Origin: Bos javanicus
Taxonomy: Eukaryota; Chordata; Mammalia; Artiodactyla; Bovidae
Assembly (NCBI RefSeq): GCF_032452875.1
Contig: NC_083897.1
Coordinates: forward strand, 5,872,854 to 5,936,853
Length of the DNA stretch: 64,000 nt
Direction of reading: 5' to 3'
How positions within the stretch are numbered: position 1 is the first letter of the stretch; each line of letters begins with the position of its first letter. Positions 1 through 11,770 of this stretch are shown here, one piece after another. A model generated the notes under the pieces. That model saw only the letters and a list, made by a program, of their open reading frames with translations, did no database searches and had not been told where the DNA came from. The position numbers were made by a program, and so were the translations under genes.

Positions 1-63
1 GGTATTTGGTAGACAAAATTTCTGTACCCCACCAAAAAAAAAAAAAAAAAAGTAATATAAGAT

Positions 64-791
64 CTAGTACAGCCACTATGGAGAACAGTGTGGAGATTCC
101 TTAAAAAACTGGAAATAGAAGTGCCTTATGATCCAGCAATCCCACTGCTGGGCATACACACTGAGGAAACCAGAAGGGAAAGAGACACGTGTACCCCAAT
201 GTTCATCGCAGCACTGTTTATAATAGCCAGGACATGGAAGCAACCTAGATGCCCATCAGCAGATGAATGGATAAGAAAGCTGTGGTACATATACACAATG
301 GAGTATTACTCAGCCATTAAAAAGAATTCATTTGAATCAGTTCTAATGAGGTGGATGAAACTGGAGCCTATTATACAGAGTGAAGAAAGCCAGAAGGAAA
401 AACACCAATACAGTATACTAACGCATATATATGGAATTTAGAAAGAGGGTAACAATAACCCTGTGTACGAGACAGCAAAAGAGACACTGATGTATGGAAC
501 AGTCTTATGGACTCTGTGGGAGAGGGAGAGGGTGGGAAGATTTGGGAGAATGGCATTGAAACATGTAAAATATTATGTATGAAACGAGATGCCAGTCCAG
601 GTTCAATGCAGGATACTGGATGCTTGGGGCTAGTGCACTGGGACGACCCAGAGGGATGGTATGGGGAGGGAGGAGGGAGGGGGGTTCAGGATGGGGAACA
701 CATGGATACATGTGGTGGATTCATTTTGATATTTGGCAAAACTAATACAATTATGTATAGTTTAAAAATTAAATAAAATTAAAAGAAAAGT
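64..791 (+). mobile_element. 5'-truncated young LINE-1 (L1_BT type), 3' end
   Basis: This is the last part of ORF2 plus the 3' UTR of a ruminant L1, ending in the family's AT-rich tail (a TTTGGCAAAACTAATACAAT motif near 735-755, then an AAATAAAATT tail). It is flanked by a probable target-site duplication: CCCACC followed by an A-run at 28-51 and again at 792-813. That pattern fits L1 target-primed reverse transcription. Only about 0.73 kb of a 6-7 kb element is present, so it cannot move by itself. Confidence 0.9.
88..441 (+). pseudogene. L1 ORF2p C-terminal fragment
   Basis: A 117-codon open frame that matches the extreme C-terminus of L1 ORF2p, from the FLKKLEIEVPYDPAIPLLG block to the terminal HIYGI and stop. 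ORF2p is the L1 endonuclease/reverse transcriptase; none of its catalytic domains is present. The Cys motif that lies just upstream in complete copies is lost to the 5' truncation. The methionine is internal and not a real start. The frame is unbroken, which suggests a fairly recent insertion. Confidence 0.85.
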
Positions 792-813
792 CCCACCAAA
801 AAAAAAAAAAAAA

Positions 814-2780
814 GATCTCTTAATCATTAGGACTAAGAAGAAAAATAAAGCAAATTAGAAGATAAAAAAAGATGAATACTATGGGTGTTTTATTTAGGAT
901 GGTCAAAGAAGATCCCTATCAGAAATTGACATCTGAGCACAGACTTGAGTGAATTTAGGAAAGAAGGCATGTGACTGTTTGGGGGAAGAGTATTCTAGGC
1001 AGAGAAAATAAGTGCAAAAGTCCACTCTATTTTTTAACAATTATTATAGTCAGTTTAGTTATTCACAAAGGTATAACCCTTTTCCCTTTTGAAACCATCT
1101 TGATAGCTTTTCTTCCTAGTCAGCTTAGTTTTGAAACTAACCATACCTGCATGATAATCTGAAGTTTAAGAAAATACATAGGAAAATAACTGTTTTAAAT
1201 TGAATTTAGTATAATGGTGATAGTTTTACTGACTTCATTTTGAGTACCATGTAATTACTAGGAAATGGTTTCTGTAAAAGTGCTGAGTAATCAAGAGCAG
1301 CTTATGGCTATATAAACTTACAAGTGATGGCAATTATTTCTTTTAATAAAAACTGATAAATGGAGAATGTATAACAGGCTATAAAAAGAGGCTAATAAGA
1401 GCTGAGCACAATTATAATTTATTTTTCAGAATAATTTTGTATATAAGAAAATGGCTGACAGCTCGGCCATATGGCAGAGCAAGAACAGAAGCACACTGGT
1501 TTTAGGGAAGATTTTATAGAAAATATCATCACTTGAATGAGTCAGAAAGTGTGCTATGGTGTTAAATTCACATTGGATGGCAGATGGAAGTGAGCTTCCA
1601 TATCAAGTGCAATCTTGGGTTTGAATTTCAGAGTGTTAACTGGCTGCCCTTTTTCCATATGATTCTGTTCATAAGGAGATCCATGCTCAATATTTGTACC
1701 AATCCATCATTCTGTAATTTTTGCCCTTATATTCTTACCTTGTTCCATTTTTAACCTGTGTGGTTTTGAAATGTTTTAGCTTTCTGCACATTTTCTCTGC
1801 ATTAAATATGAAAAATCCTTAAGGGATAGGAAAATACATACTCAGATCAACAACTATAGCACTGTTTTGTTAGGCCCACTAAAATATATGATGTAAAGCT
1901 GTTTCCTTAACAGGTAATACTCAAGCTAAACAGATGAAAGAATGAATAGTTCAAAGGAATTGTAGATGAAGATACAAAATTGAAAGTATATTTCTATAAA
2001 CCTAACATAGAGCTTGACTAATATTGATGGGATAAAGCTGTTACCACTGACCCCCATTTCTTGAAATGTCATGATTTTCGTGCTTTGAGAAATGTCTTTT
2101 CAGTGCTCATCCTCTCAAAAGTACATAGTGAAGTTTCCAGATCATGTGATAATGTGATGGCATCATCATTCTGTAAGCTAATAGGAAATGTGCTTATGTA
2201 TACAAGTATTCTATTGTTTGTAAAATTTGTCATAATTTTAATACCGTAAGTTTTGATAGATATAGGCCATGTAGGCAAAAGCTCTTTGGAGTCTTCAATA
2301 ATTCTAAGAGTATAAGGGGCTTCTTAACTAGAACATTTGAGAACTGTTGACATAAATTGTAATATCTCTACTTCTCCATTCCTCTCTATCCTCTCTATCC
2401 CTCCTTAGGCTCTACTTTCCAGTTTTGCTGAAATATTAGAAATTATCTAAGCTTATCTTAATTTGTATTAAGTTACCAGTTGCATGTGTACATGGCTTTT
2501 CTTCTGCTTAGAATGTCCTTCTTTCCCTTTACTTGAAGAACTTCTAGTGATTCTTAAAATTATAGAAATTATAGTGCAAGCCTTTGCTCTCCTATGAAGC
2601 TCTGTAAGAATTACCTTGATAGACAGAGGTACACTATCCATTATGGTAATATAGCACTATTTGCAGTCGTCAATGATAGCATGTGTGATGCTTTGAAAAT
2701 GATTTTTGATCAAAATGACAGAATAGGAATTTTCTACTATTTTCCCCAAAGAACATAAATTTTGACAGTCACCTTATTCA
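814..2780. other. Non-coding stretch without recognised genes
   Basis: AT-rich, with only short open frames lacking recognisable motifs. About 890-1030 resembles an ancient mammalian interspersed repeat (a block near 985-1000 reads GGGGAAGAGTATTCTAGGCA), but I could not name the family. No splice, promoter or RNA-gene signature convinced me. Confidence 0.5.
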
Positions 2781-3589
2781 TGAGAGTGACTTTGTGGAAG
2801 TCTGAGACTTGAGGGGCAAAGTTCTAGCACACCACTGGAACAAAATCAATCTGAGATTGGACACATTGAAGAGGGTAAGAGGAACAATTTTACTTTACCT
2901 GCATCATCTCTTCCCAGAGGCAGCACAGCCCAGTGCCAAGAGAGGCTTTACTGATCCAAGAATTCTCCCATAGGGGAAAGTGAAAGCATATGAATGAGCA
3001 TCCAGCTTTTCCAGCTGTGTAGGATGCTGCCAAAGAGACCTCCTTGTCCTTACCCTATCCAGATTAAAGTGTACGTGCTTCATGACCCAGGGATGGGGAG
3101 CAACTGGGAGAATAGCCAGAGATCTGGGAGGGCATCAGCAGGATGTAGATCCAGTAACCTCTTCATAGATTCCACCAGCCTGTCTATTTTCCACTGGGTA
3201 CACCTTGCCTATGTATCTCCCCAACTAACCCATGGGCACCCCCAGTGCTTTATGTAACTTACCCACACATTTCCTTTGCCTTGTGGCTGGCTCCATGTGC
3301 AATTCCCTGAAAGTGGCAAGACTGAGCTTTTACTGATGGCTAGTGAATGCATCAGAAAGCTAGCACAACTATGTGGAACGGGAGACAGTATAGAAACTTG
3401 AGATCCAGCACTGTCCTAGGGAAAGCAAATAGGAAGCTGTCAGCTTCTGGTCTGATTTTGCAGAATTGATAGAAGGCATATAATCTTTAGAATTCCTTCA
3501 AGAAGGAACAAGACATATAGAGCACGAGTATCCATAGGAAAAGTCTGAGAAAGCCCCAGAATTCCTAACAGGGCTGACTTAAGGCACAT
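2781..3589. other. Unresolved, less AT-rich segment upstream of old L1
   Basis: More GC-balanced than its surroundings, without a long open frame. It directly precedes the old L1 ORF2 remnant at 3,590 and could be a piece of an old L1 5' region or another decayed repeat. I could not settle which. Confidence 0.3.
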
Positions 3590-4577
3590 TGTCAAACCTT
3601 TAGGTAGCCTAAGGCAAAAAAAGAAGACTCAAATAATCATAAATGAAAGTGGAAACATTACAACTGATGTCACAGAAATACAAAGAATCATAATAAACTA
3701 CTATAAATAATTATATGCCAACAAATTGGAAAACGAAGAGATGAATGCATTCCTAGAAATAGACAACCTGTTAAGACTGAATCATGAAGAAATAGAAAAT
3801 CTGAGCAGACTAATAATGAGTAAGGAGATAGAATCAGTAATCAAATAACACCCAAAAAAGAAAAGCCCAAGACCATGTGGTTTCATTGGTGAATTTCAAC
3901 AAACATTTAAAGAAGAATTAGCACCAAAACTTCTCACATGCTTCCCAAAATGTTGAAGAGGAGAGAATACTCTGAAACTCATTTTATAAGGCCTACATTA
4001 CCCTGATTCTAAAGCTAGCTGAGGCTACTACATAAAAAGAAAACTACAAGCCAATAATGTTGATGAATATAGATACAAAAAGTCTTAAACCAAATACTGG
4101 CAAGCTAAATTCAACAGCACGTTGGAAGATAATACAACATAATCAAGTGGGATTTATCTCAGGGATACAAGGATGGTTTAATAGATGTAAATCAACAAAC
4201 ATCACAATAGGATGAAAATAAAAAATCTTGTAGTCTTCTAAATAGATACAGAAAGAGCATTTGATAAATGCAACCTCCTTTCATTATAAAAAAATGTTGG
4301 GAAACTGGGTGTAGAAGGAATGTACATAGTAAAGTCCACGTAAGACAAGCCAACAGCTAGCATCATGCTCAAATTTAAAAGGTTGGAAGCTTTTCCTTTA
4401 ATAGCAGGAAGAAGACAAGGAAGCCCACTCTTGCCACTTCTATTCAACATAGTACTGAAAGTCTTAGGTACAGGAATTAGGCAAGAGAAAAATGTAAAGC
4501 TTCCAAATAATAAGGGAAGAATCAAGAATTGCTGGTTGAAAATTATCTCTGTTTGCAGATGATATGAACTTGTGTAT

Positions 4578-6581
4578 CAGTTCAGTTCAGTTCACTCACT
4601 CAGTCATGTCTGACTCTTTGCAACACCATGAACCACAGCACGCCAGGCCTCCCTGTCCATCACCAACTGCTGGAGTCCACCCAAACCCATGTCCGTTGTG
4701 TCAGTGATGCCATCCAACCAACTCATCCTCTGTCATCCCCTTCTCCTCCTGCCCTCAATCTTTCCCAGCATCAGGGTCTTTTTTCAAATGAGTGCGCTCT
4801 CTGCATCAGGTAGCCAAAGTATTGGAGTTTCAGCTTCAGCATCAGTCCCTCCAGTGAACACCCAGGAGTGATCTCCCCCAGGATGGTCTGGTTGGATCTC
4901 CTTGTAGTCCAGGGGACTCTCAAGAGTTTTCTCCAACATCACAGTTCAAAAGCATCAATTCTTCGACACTCAGCTTTCTTTATAGTCCAACTCTCACATC
5001 CATACATGGCCACTGGAAAAACCATATCCTTGACTAGATGGACCTTTGTTGGCAAAGTAATGTCTCTGCTTTTTAATATGATGTCTAGGTTGATCATAAC
5101 TTTCCTTCCAAGGAGCAAGTGTCTTTTAATTTCATGGTTGCAATCACATCTGCAGTGATTTTGGAGCCCAGAAAAATAAAGTCAGCCACTGTTGCCACTG
5201 TTTCCCCATCTATTTGCCATGAAGTGGTGGGACCAGATGCCATGATCTTTGTTTTCTGAATGTTGAGTTTTAAGCCAACTTTTTCACTCTCCTCTTTCAC
5301 TTTCATCAAGAGGCTCTTTAGTTCTTCTTCAGTTTCTGCCATAAGAGTGGTGTCATCTGCATATCTAAGGTTATTGATATTTCTCCTGGCAATCTTGGTT
5401 CCAGCTGTGCTTCATCCAGCCCAGCATTTCTCATGATGTACTCTGCATATAAGTTAAATAAGCAGGGTGACAATATACAGCCTTGACATACTCCTTTTCC
5501 TATTTGGAACCGGTCTCTTGTTCCATGTCCAATTCTAACTGTTGCTTCCTGACCTGCATACAGGTTTCTCAAGAGGCAGGTCAGGTGGTCTGGTATTCCC
5601 ATCTCTTACAGAATTTTCCACAGTTTATTGTGATCCACACAATCAAAGGCTTTTGCATAGTCAATAAGGCAGAAATAGATGTTTTTCTGGAACTCTCTTG
5701 CTTTTTCTATGATCCAGTGGATGTTGGCAATTTGATCTCTGGTTCCTCTGCCTTTTCTAAAACCAGCTTGAATATCTGGAAGTTCACGATTCATGTATTG
5801 CTGAAGCCTGGCTTGGAGAATTTTGAGCATTACTTTACTAACATGTGAGATGAGTGCAATTGTGCGGTAGTTTCAGCATTCTTTGGCATTGCCATTCTTT
5901 GGGATTGGAATGAAAACTGACCTTTTCCAGTCCTGTGGCCACTGCTGAGTTTTCCAAATGTGCTGGCATATTGAGTGCAGCACTTTCACAGCATCATCTT
6001 TCAGGATTTGAAATAGCTCAACTGGAATTCCATCACCTGCACTAGCTTTGTTTGTAGTGATGCTTCCTAAGGCCCACTTGACTTCACATTACAGGATGTC
6101 TGGCTCTAGGTGAGTGTGAGTGATCATACCTTCGTGATTATCTGGGTCATGAAGATCTTTTTTTGTACAATTCTTCTGTGTATTCTTGCCACCTCTTCTT
6201 AATATCTTTTGCTTCTGTTAGGTCCATATCATTTCTGTCCTTTATTGTGCCCATCTGCCAATGAAATGTTCCCTTGGTATCTCTAATTTTCTTGAAGATA
6301 TCTCTAGTCTTTCCCATTCTATTGTTTTCCTCTGTTTCTTTGTACTGATTGCTGAGGAAGGCTTTCTTATCTCTCCTTGCTATTCTTTGGAACTCTGCAT
6401 TCAAATGCATATATCTTTCCTTTTCTCCTTTGCTTTTCACTTCTCTTCTTTTCACAGCTATTTGTAAGGCCTCCTCAGACAGCCATTTTGCTTTTTTGCA
6501 TTTCTATTTCTTGGGAATGGTCTTGATCCCTGTCTCCTGTACAGTGTCACGAACCTTCATCCATAGTTCATCAGGCACTCT
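4578..6581 (-). mobile_element. BovB LINE (RTE clade), 5'-truncated, antisense
   Basis: The left end is the BovB 3' terminus in reverse complement (repeated TTCAG units then the CACTCAGTC block). The right end is an internal 5' truncation. The BovB ORF encodes an AP endonuclease and a reverse transcriptase; minus-strand fragments here include CLIDYAKAFDCVDHNKLW (motif A) and QGCILSPCLFNLYAEY (motif B), broken by frameshifts. The target-site duplication GAACTTGTGTAT is perfect at 4,566-4,577 and 6,582-6,593, so the insertion into the old L1 is exact. Confidence 0.93.
5318..6455 (-). pseudogene. BovB reverse-transcriptase ORF remnants
   Basis: Three minus-strand open frames (6,147-6,455, 5,606-5,830 and 5,318-5,602) correspond, in that order, to the linker and reverse-transcriptase palm of BovB. 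The first is a lysine-rich segment (RREVKSKGEKERY). The second holds motif A, and the third motif B (QGCILSPCLFNLY). They lie in different frames or are separated by stops, so no enzyme can be made. A further C-terminal piece is at 5,094-5,342. Confidence 0.8.
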
Positions 6582-7120
6582 GAACTTGTGTATAGATAAT
6601 CATAAAGACTCTATCAAAAACTATTATAATACATGAGTATAGTAAAGTTGCAAGACACAAAATCAACAGACAAAAATCAATTATTTCTATTCACTAATAA
6701 GTATCTGAAAAAGAAAACATTTTCATTTAGAATAGCATCAAAAACAATAAAATACTTGATTGAATTTAATGAAAGTAGTTAAAGACCATACACTGAAACT
6801 GTAAAACATTGATGCAAATAATTGAATAAGATACAAATAAATGGAAAGATACTTGAGGTTATGGATCAGAAAAATTACTATTGTTAAAATATTTATAGTA
6901 CCCAAAGCCATCTATAGAGTCAATGCAATTCCTATCAAAATTCCAATAGCATTTTTCATAGGAATAGAAAACAATTCTAAAATTTTTGTGGAACAACAAA
7001 AGACCTGGAATAGACTAAGCAATTCTGAGAAAGAATGACAAAGCTTGAGGCAGCATATGTCCTGATTTTCAAGTACATTGCAAAACTATTTGAATCAAAA
7101 CAGCATGGCACTGGCATAAA

Positions 7121-7344
7121 GGGAGACCTGTAAGGGTGGCACTAGTGGTAAAAAACCCACCTATGATGCAGGAGACACAGTGAGACATGGCTTTGAACCC
7201 TGGGTTGGGAAGATACGCTAGAGAAGAACCTGGCAACCCACTTTACTATTCTTGCCTGGAGAATCCCTTGGACAGAGGAGCCTGGTGGGCTATAGTTCAT
7301 AGGGTCCTAAAGAGTCGGACATGACTGAAGCAACTAGAATGCAT
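7121..7344 (+). mobile_element. Bov-tA SINE
   Basis: A tRNA-like head (CACTAGTGGTAAAAAACCC region, degraded A box; TTTGAACCCTGGG as B-box equivalent) is followed by the BovA body (CCTGGAGAATCCCTTGGACAGAGGAGCCTGGTGGG pattern, seen in part). It interrupts the old L1 and is flanked by GCATAAA at 7,114-7,120 and 7,345-7,351. Divergent, so fairly old among SINEs of this class. Confidence 0.85.
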
Positions 7345-7359
7345 GCATAAACCAATGGA

Positions 7360-7568
7360 GGAGCTTCCCAGGTGGTTCAGTGGGTGAAGAATCTGCCTGC
7401 CAATGCAGCAGGTACAAGAGATGCAGGTTTGATCCCTGGGACCAAGAAGATCCCTGGAGTAGTAAATAGCAACCCACTCTGGTATTATTGCCTGTAAAAT
7501 TCTTTGGACAGAGATGCCTGGCTACAGTCTATGGGGTTACAAAGAGTCAGATATGACTTTGCACACAT
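7360..7568 (+). mobile_element. Bov-tA SINE, second at the same L1 site
   Basis: tRNA-like head beginning GAGCTTCCCAGGTGGTTCAG, B-box-like TTTGATCCC, then a BovA body. It is flanked by GCATAAACCAATGGA (7,345-7,359) and GCATAGACCAATGGA (7,569-7,583). The left copy of this duplication overlaps the right flank of the preceding SINE, so the two insertions lie almost back to back. Confidence 0.85.
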
Positions 7569-7642
7569 GCATAGACCAATGGAACAGAACTGAGAGCCCT
7601 CGAAATAAAAACATGTATATACAGTCAATTAATAATTGACAA

Positions 7643-7870
7643 AGAGCTTCCCTGGTGGCTCAATTGTTAAAGAATCTGCCTGCAAAGCAGGAGACGTCTG
7701 CAAAGCAGGAGACCTTGGTTTGATCCCTGGGTCAAGAAGATTCCCTGGAGCAGGAAATGGTAACCCACTCCAATATTCTTGCCTGGGAAATCCCATGGAC
7801 AGAGGAGCCTGGTGGGCTATAGTCTGTGGAGTCTCAAGGGTCAGATATGACCTAGCAGCTAAACCACCAC
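7643..7870 (+). mobile_element. Bov-tA SINE with internal 18-bp tandem duplication
   Basis: Sense copy with TGGCTCAATTG (A-box region), TTTGATCCC (B box) and a complete BovA body. Flanked by the perfect 13-bp duplication TAATAATTGACAA at 7,630-7,642 and 7,871-7,883. Between the two promoter boxes TGCAAAGCAGGAGAC occurs twice, at 7,681-7,695 and 7,699-7,713, which changes the A-B spacing. Confidence 0.9.
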
Positions 7871-8413
7871 TAATAATTGACAAGCCGAAAATATTCAGTG
7901 GATTAACTCTCTTCATTTAATAGTTGTGAGAAAACTGGTATTCACTTACAGAAGAATTGAATTAAACCTTATCTCACATCACTTATAAAAGTAAACTCAA
8001 AATGGGCTTAGGTTAGGACCTAAAAAAAAAAAAAAAAGACCTAAAATCACAAAAATCCTAGAAAACATCAGGATAAAGCTTCTTAACTTTGGTCTTGGTA
8101 GTGGTTTTTTAGATATTAAACCAAGAACATAATCTATAAAAGCAAAAATAAGTGGGACTAGATCATGCTCAAAAGGTTTGGCAAGGCAAATAAATAATTG
8201 AGAAAATGAAAAGGCAACCTATGGAATAGGAGAAAATATTTGCAAACCATGTATCTAATAAGTGGTTATACAAAATATTTAAGGGACTTATATAATTCAA
8301 AAGCAAAATGTCAAATAATCCTCTTAAATAATGGGCAATGGAATTGAATAGATATTTTTTCCAAAAATGGCATACAAACAGTCATCAGGTATGTAAAATA
8401 TTGGTCAACATCA

Positions 8414-8746
8414 ATGTGCTATGCTTAGTCACTCAGTTGTATCTGACCCTTTGCGGCCCCGTGGACTGTAGCCCACCCGGCTTCTCTGTCCATGAGGATT
8501 CTCCAGGCAAGAAGACTGGAGTGGGTTGCCATTCCCTCCTCCAGGGGATCTTCCCAACCCAGGGATCAAATCCAGGTCTCTCACATTGTGGGTGGATTCT
8601 TTACCATCTGAGTCACCAGGGAAGTCCCAAGAATACTGGAGTGGGTAGCCTATCCCTTCTCCAGGGGATCTTCCCCACCCAGGAATTGAACTAGGGTCTA
8701 CTGCCTTGCAGGCAGATTCTTTACCAGCTAAGCCACCCAGGAAGCC
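8414..8746 (-). mobile_element. Bov-tA SINE with two tRNA-like heads (Bov-tA3-like), antisense
   Basis: Read on the minus strand: tRNA-like head, partial BovA, second tRNA-like head, full BovA. Each head ends with the (reverse-complement) GGGAAG-type terminus. Target-site duplication TGGTCAACATCA at 8,402-8,413 and 8,747-8,758 lies within the old L1. The same two-head architecture recurs at 18,361 and 26,549. Confidence 0.85.
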
Positions 8747-8964
8747 TGGTCAACATCACTAATCATCAGCAAATTAAAGTCAAAACCACCTCACACCTCT
8801 TAGAATGGCTATTAACAACAAGACCAGATGCAAAAATACTGATGTGGAGAAAATGGAATCTTACAGTGTACTACTGGTAAAAATATAAATTGGTACAGCC
8901 ACTATGGAAACGAACATGGAGAACCCTAAAAAATTAAAAATAGAACTATCAAGAAATCTCAGAA

Positions 8965-9592
8965 TCCTACTTTTTGAATACAGTCTTCTGTCTATGGTTC
9001 CACAGCCATAGGTGGAAAATATTAAAAAAAAATTTTTTTTCAATATATTCTAGAAGGCCAAACTTGCATTTGCCATGTGCTGGCAACTGATTACATTACC
9101 TTTATATTGTATTTACAACTATTTACACAGCATTCATACTGTCTTAGGTATTATAAGTTATCTAGGGATGATTAATGGAGAAGGCAATGGCACCCCACTC
9201 TAGTATTCTTGCCTGGAAAATCCCATGGACGGAGAAGCCTGGTGGGCTGCAGTCCATGGGGTCGCGAAGAGTCAGGCATGACTGAACGACTTCACTTTCA
9301 CTTTTCACTTTCATGCACTGGAGAAGGAAATGGCAACCCTCTCCAGTGTTCTTGCCTGGAGAATCCCAGGGACAAAGGAGCCTAGTGGGCTGCTGTCTAT
9401 GGGGTCGCACAGAGTCGGACACGACTGAAGCGACTTAGCAGCAGCAGCAGGGATGATTTAAAGTATATGAGCAGATGTGTGTAGGTTATGTGCAACTGCA
9501 TCATTTTATTTAAGAGATTTGAGCACTTCAGATTTTGGTATCCACAGGAGATCCTGGGATCAGTACCCCGTGGATACCAAAGAAAAATTGTG
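8965..9592. mobile_element. MER2-like DNA transposon (TcMar-Tigger group), split by BovA2
   Basis: Left part 8,965-9,173 and right part 9,451-9,592. The right end has the GATTTTGGTATCCACAGG...GTGGATACCAA palindromic pattern typical of MER2-type non-autonomous Tigger elements; the left part has the matching internal block (TATTTACACAGCATTCATAC). It lies inside the old L1, whose sequence resumes on both sides. No transposase is encoded, so it was mobilised in trans. Boundaries are approximate. Confidence 0.7.
9174..9450 (+). mobile_element. BovA2 dimeric SINE
   Basis: Two head-to-tail BovA monomers, starting GGAGAAGGCAATGGCACCCC and about 9,319 GGAGAAGGAAATGGCAACCC, joined by a CTTTCACTTTTCACTTTC linker and ending in a short (AGC)n tail. 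Target-site duplication AGGGATGATT at 9,164-9,173 and 9,449-9,458 splits the MER2-like element. BovA is derived from the BovB 3' end and is thought to use BovB machinery. Confidence 0.93.
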
Positions 9593-10321
9593 TGCATCTG
9601 AAGATGAAATTACTATTTTTAGGAGATTGCTGCACTCTTGGGTTCATTGTAGCATTATTGTAGCAGGACATGGAAAAAACATGTATCCATTGACAGATGA
9701 ATAGATAAAGAAAACTTGGTATGCATGTGTGTCACACAGAGTGGAATATCATTCAGCCATGAAAGCAAGAAATCCTCCTATTTGCAACTACATGTATGGA
9801 CCTTGAGGACATTATGCTAAAAAGGCCAAAGCTAAAGAAACAGAGAGTAGAATGATGTTCGCCACTGGGTCTGGGAGATGGGGAGATGTTGGTTAAAAGG
9901 TACAAACTTCATTTATAACATGAATAACTTCTGGGGACTCTACTGTACAGCATAGTGGTGCTAGATTATAGTTAATAGTACTGCGTTATATACTGGAGAG
10001 TTACTCAGAGTAGATCTTAAACATTCTTACCACAGAAAAACATAAATGGTAAGTGTATAAACTGATGGATGTATTAACTAACCTTATTGTGGTGACCATA
10101 CACAATATTTATGCATATTGTATCATCATGTTGTATACCTTATAATTACATAGCTTTATTTTAACTTATGTTTCAATAAAGCTGGGATAAAAAGATATGA
10201 CTTTTGTGTACATGTTGGTCTCCTAAACAAATTTAGTAAGAGTGTGAACTCTGATTTTAAGGCATGTTTTCTCAAGAAATACACAGTAAACATTGCTTGA
10301 ATTAATAATAAAAAAATCATA

Positions 10322-10632
10322 TATGATATTTATTAAGCACTTATATGCAAGTATTAGTCTATGACCTCTAATAGTATTGTTTTATTTAATCCTAGCCACA
10401 ACTTTGTGGGATAAGTACCATTTTCAATTAAAATGATTAAAAAAATACCTGGCATATGACAAGGTCCAATTACAGTTATCATAATTATCATAATCATTGC
10501 CAGACTCCACAAAGAAACTGAGATGCAGATTGGTTAACTAATTCCTCCAAAGTTACACAGTTAAAGTGGCAGGACTTGTTTGAATCCTAGAACTGTAGCT
10601 CCAGTACCCGGGCACTGGATTACTACTCTTAT
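10322..10632 (+). mobile_element. MIR SINE
   Basis: Diverged MIR in sense: TTATTAAGCACTTATATG start, TTATTTAATCCTAGCCACAA core, AAACTGAGATGCAGA then GTTACACAGTTAAAGTGGCA, and a GAATCCTAGAACTGTAGCTCC end. About 90 bp of unrelated sequence (near 10,425-10,515) separates core and 3' half. Ancient and non-functional as a mobile element. Confidence 0.75.
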
Positions 10633-11464
10633 ACTGTGGATCTACAAACATGTTAGTTAATAATGGCAGTGGAAATAGTTATGGAAATTACCTCATGGTT
10701 TGACTGGTCCAAAATTAGCTAATTTATTTCTGGAGAAAGGGTCACAGCCTCTTTAACCAGAGAATGAAGAAAAAATTCATTAACATATGGCAAGGGTAGT
10801 TATGCACTATAGAGAAAAGAGTGCTAGCTTGACAGAACATTTACCACAACAGTATCAGTTGAAATCTATTTCTGTGGCCATTTTCAATAGAATCCAACAA
10901 AAGTTTAGATAGGAAATAGATAGCCAGTTACTGGATTCTAGTAGACAGGGAAATATATATTGATAAGTTCTTTTCCCTACCTATTCCCCCATAAGCATGG
11001 GCAGCAGCTGGCTCTTATGGTAGACCAGAGTAATAATTAAGGAGAGAAAACAAATTCAACAGTGGGGAGACTGAGTTTGGATTAAGCACTTCTCTTTAGA
11101 CATTGCTTGACTCTATGCTTGGAAATGAACTTCAGAGATGCCTTTATCAGTAGGATAGTCAAGTCATATCCTGCAGGAAAAGCGTGTAAGTATAACAAAT
11201 GAAGAGGGGATCAACAATTATATGTTCTATGTGTAGGTTTCAGTGGTTTTCAGACTCTGTTCTTCAGAGCTATAGAGGGTTTTGAAAACCCCTCTCAAAG
11301 GCTGTCAGAGTGCAGGAGGGGTGAGTAGGCAACATTTCAGGCCACCTACTTCCATATTAACCAAATTATCTCCACTTTAATTCTCTTACATATTGGGCTT
11401 CTGCATGGCATTTCAGTTGACCAGAATGTTTGCTGCTGAAGTTATTTTCAAAATCATTTACCTT
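10633..11464. other. Intergenic stretch, nothing recognised
   Basis: No long open frame, RNA gene or assignable repeat seen. Moderately AT-rich. Confidence 0.5.
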
Positions 11465-11660
11465 CAGTCATAAAGTACTTTCACATAATTTCCCAGTAAT
11501 TGTCTTAGCTATCCTGTTTTATAGTTGAGAAAGCAGAAGATGCAAGAATTGAGGTAATTTGCCTAGGATCACAAACTAGTAAATTGTGGAGCTGGGACTC
11601 AAATACACTGTTATTAATTCCAAGTCTGATTCTATTTCCATTTCACCAGTGATGGCTACT
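11465..11660 (+). mobile_element. MIR SINE fragment
   Basis: Matches the MIR core and 3' half: GTATAC-like low-complexity start, then TTGAGAAAGCAGAAGATGCA, GGATCACAAACTAGTAAATT, GGAGCTGGGACTCAAATAC. Diverged sense copy. Confidence 0.7.
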
Positions 11661-11737
11661 TGTGGGTCAGTATACATACATTTTTGACAATAAGTATTTT
11701 TTACAAGTTTATTGTTAGCAAAATTGTTATATATGTA

Positions 11738-11770
11738 TATGTATGTGTGTGTGTGTGTGTGTGTGTGTAT
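11738..11770 (+). repeat. (TG)n microsatellite
   Basis: A run of TG dinucleotides with a TATATGTATATG lead-in, at the edge of the antisense L1 3' UTR. Confidence 0.95.

Larger units (their letters stand above)
3590..10195 (+). mobile_element. Old mammalian L1 (L1MA-like), broken by seven later insertions
   Basis: Decayed ORF2 in sense orientation appears in pieces: 3,590-4,577 (early reverse transcriptase region up to the GCAGATGATATGAAC FADD-motif neighbourhood), 6,582-7,120, short pieces between SINEs, 7,885-8,413, 8,747-8,964 and 9,593-10,195. The last piece holds the 3' UTR and ends with a TTTCAATAAAGCTGGGA tail. Stops and frameshifts are frequent. Inserted elements are a BovB, four tRNA-headed SINEs, and a MER2-like transposon that carries a BovA2. 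The L1 must be older than all of them. Confidence 0.85.
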
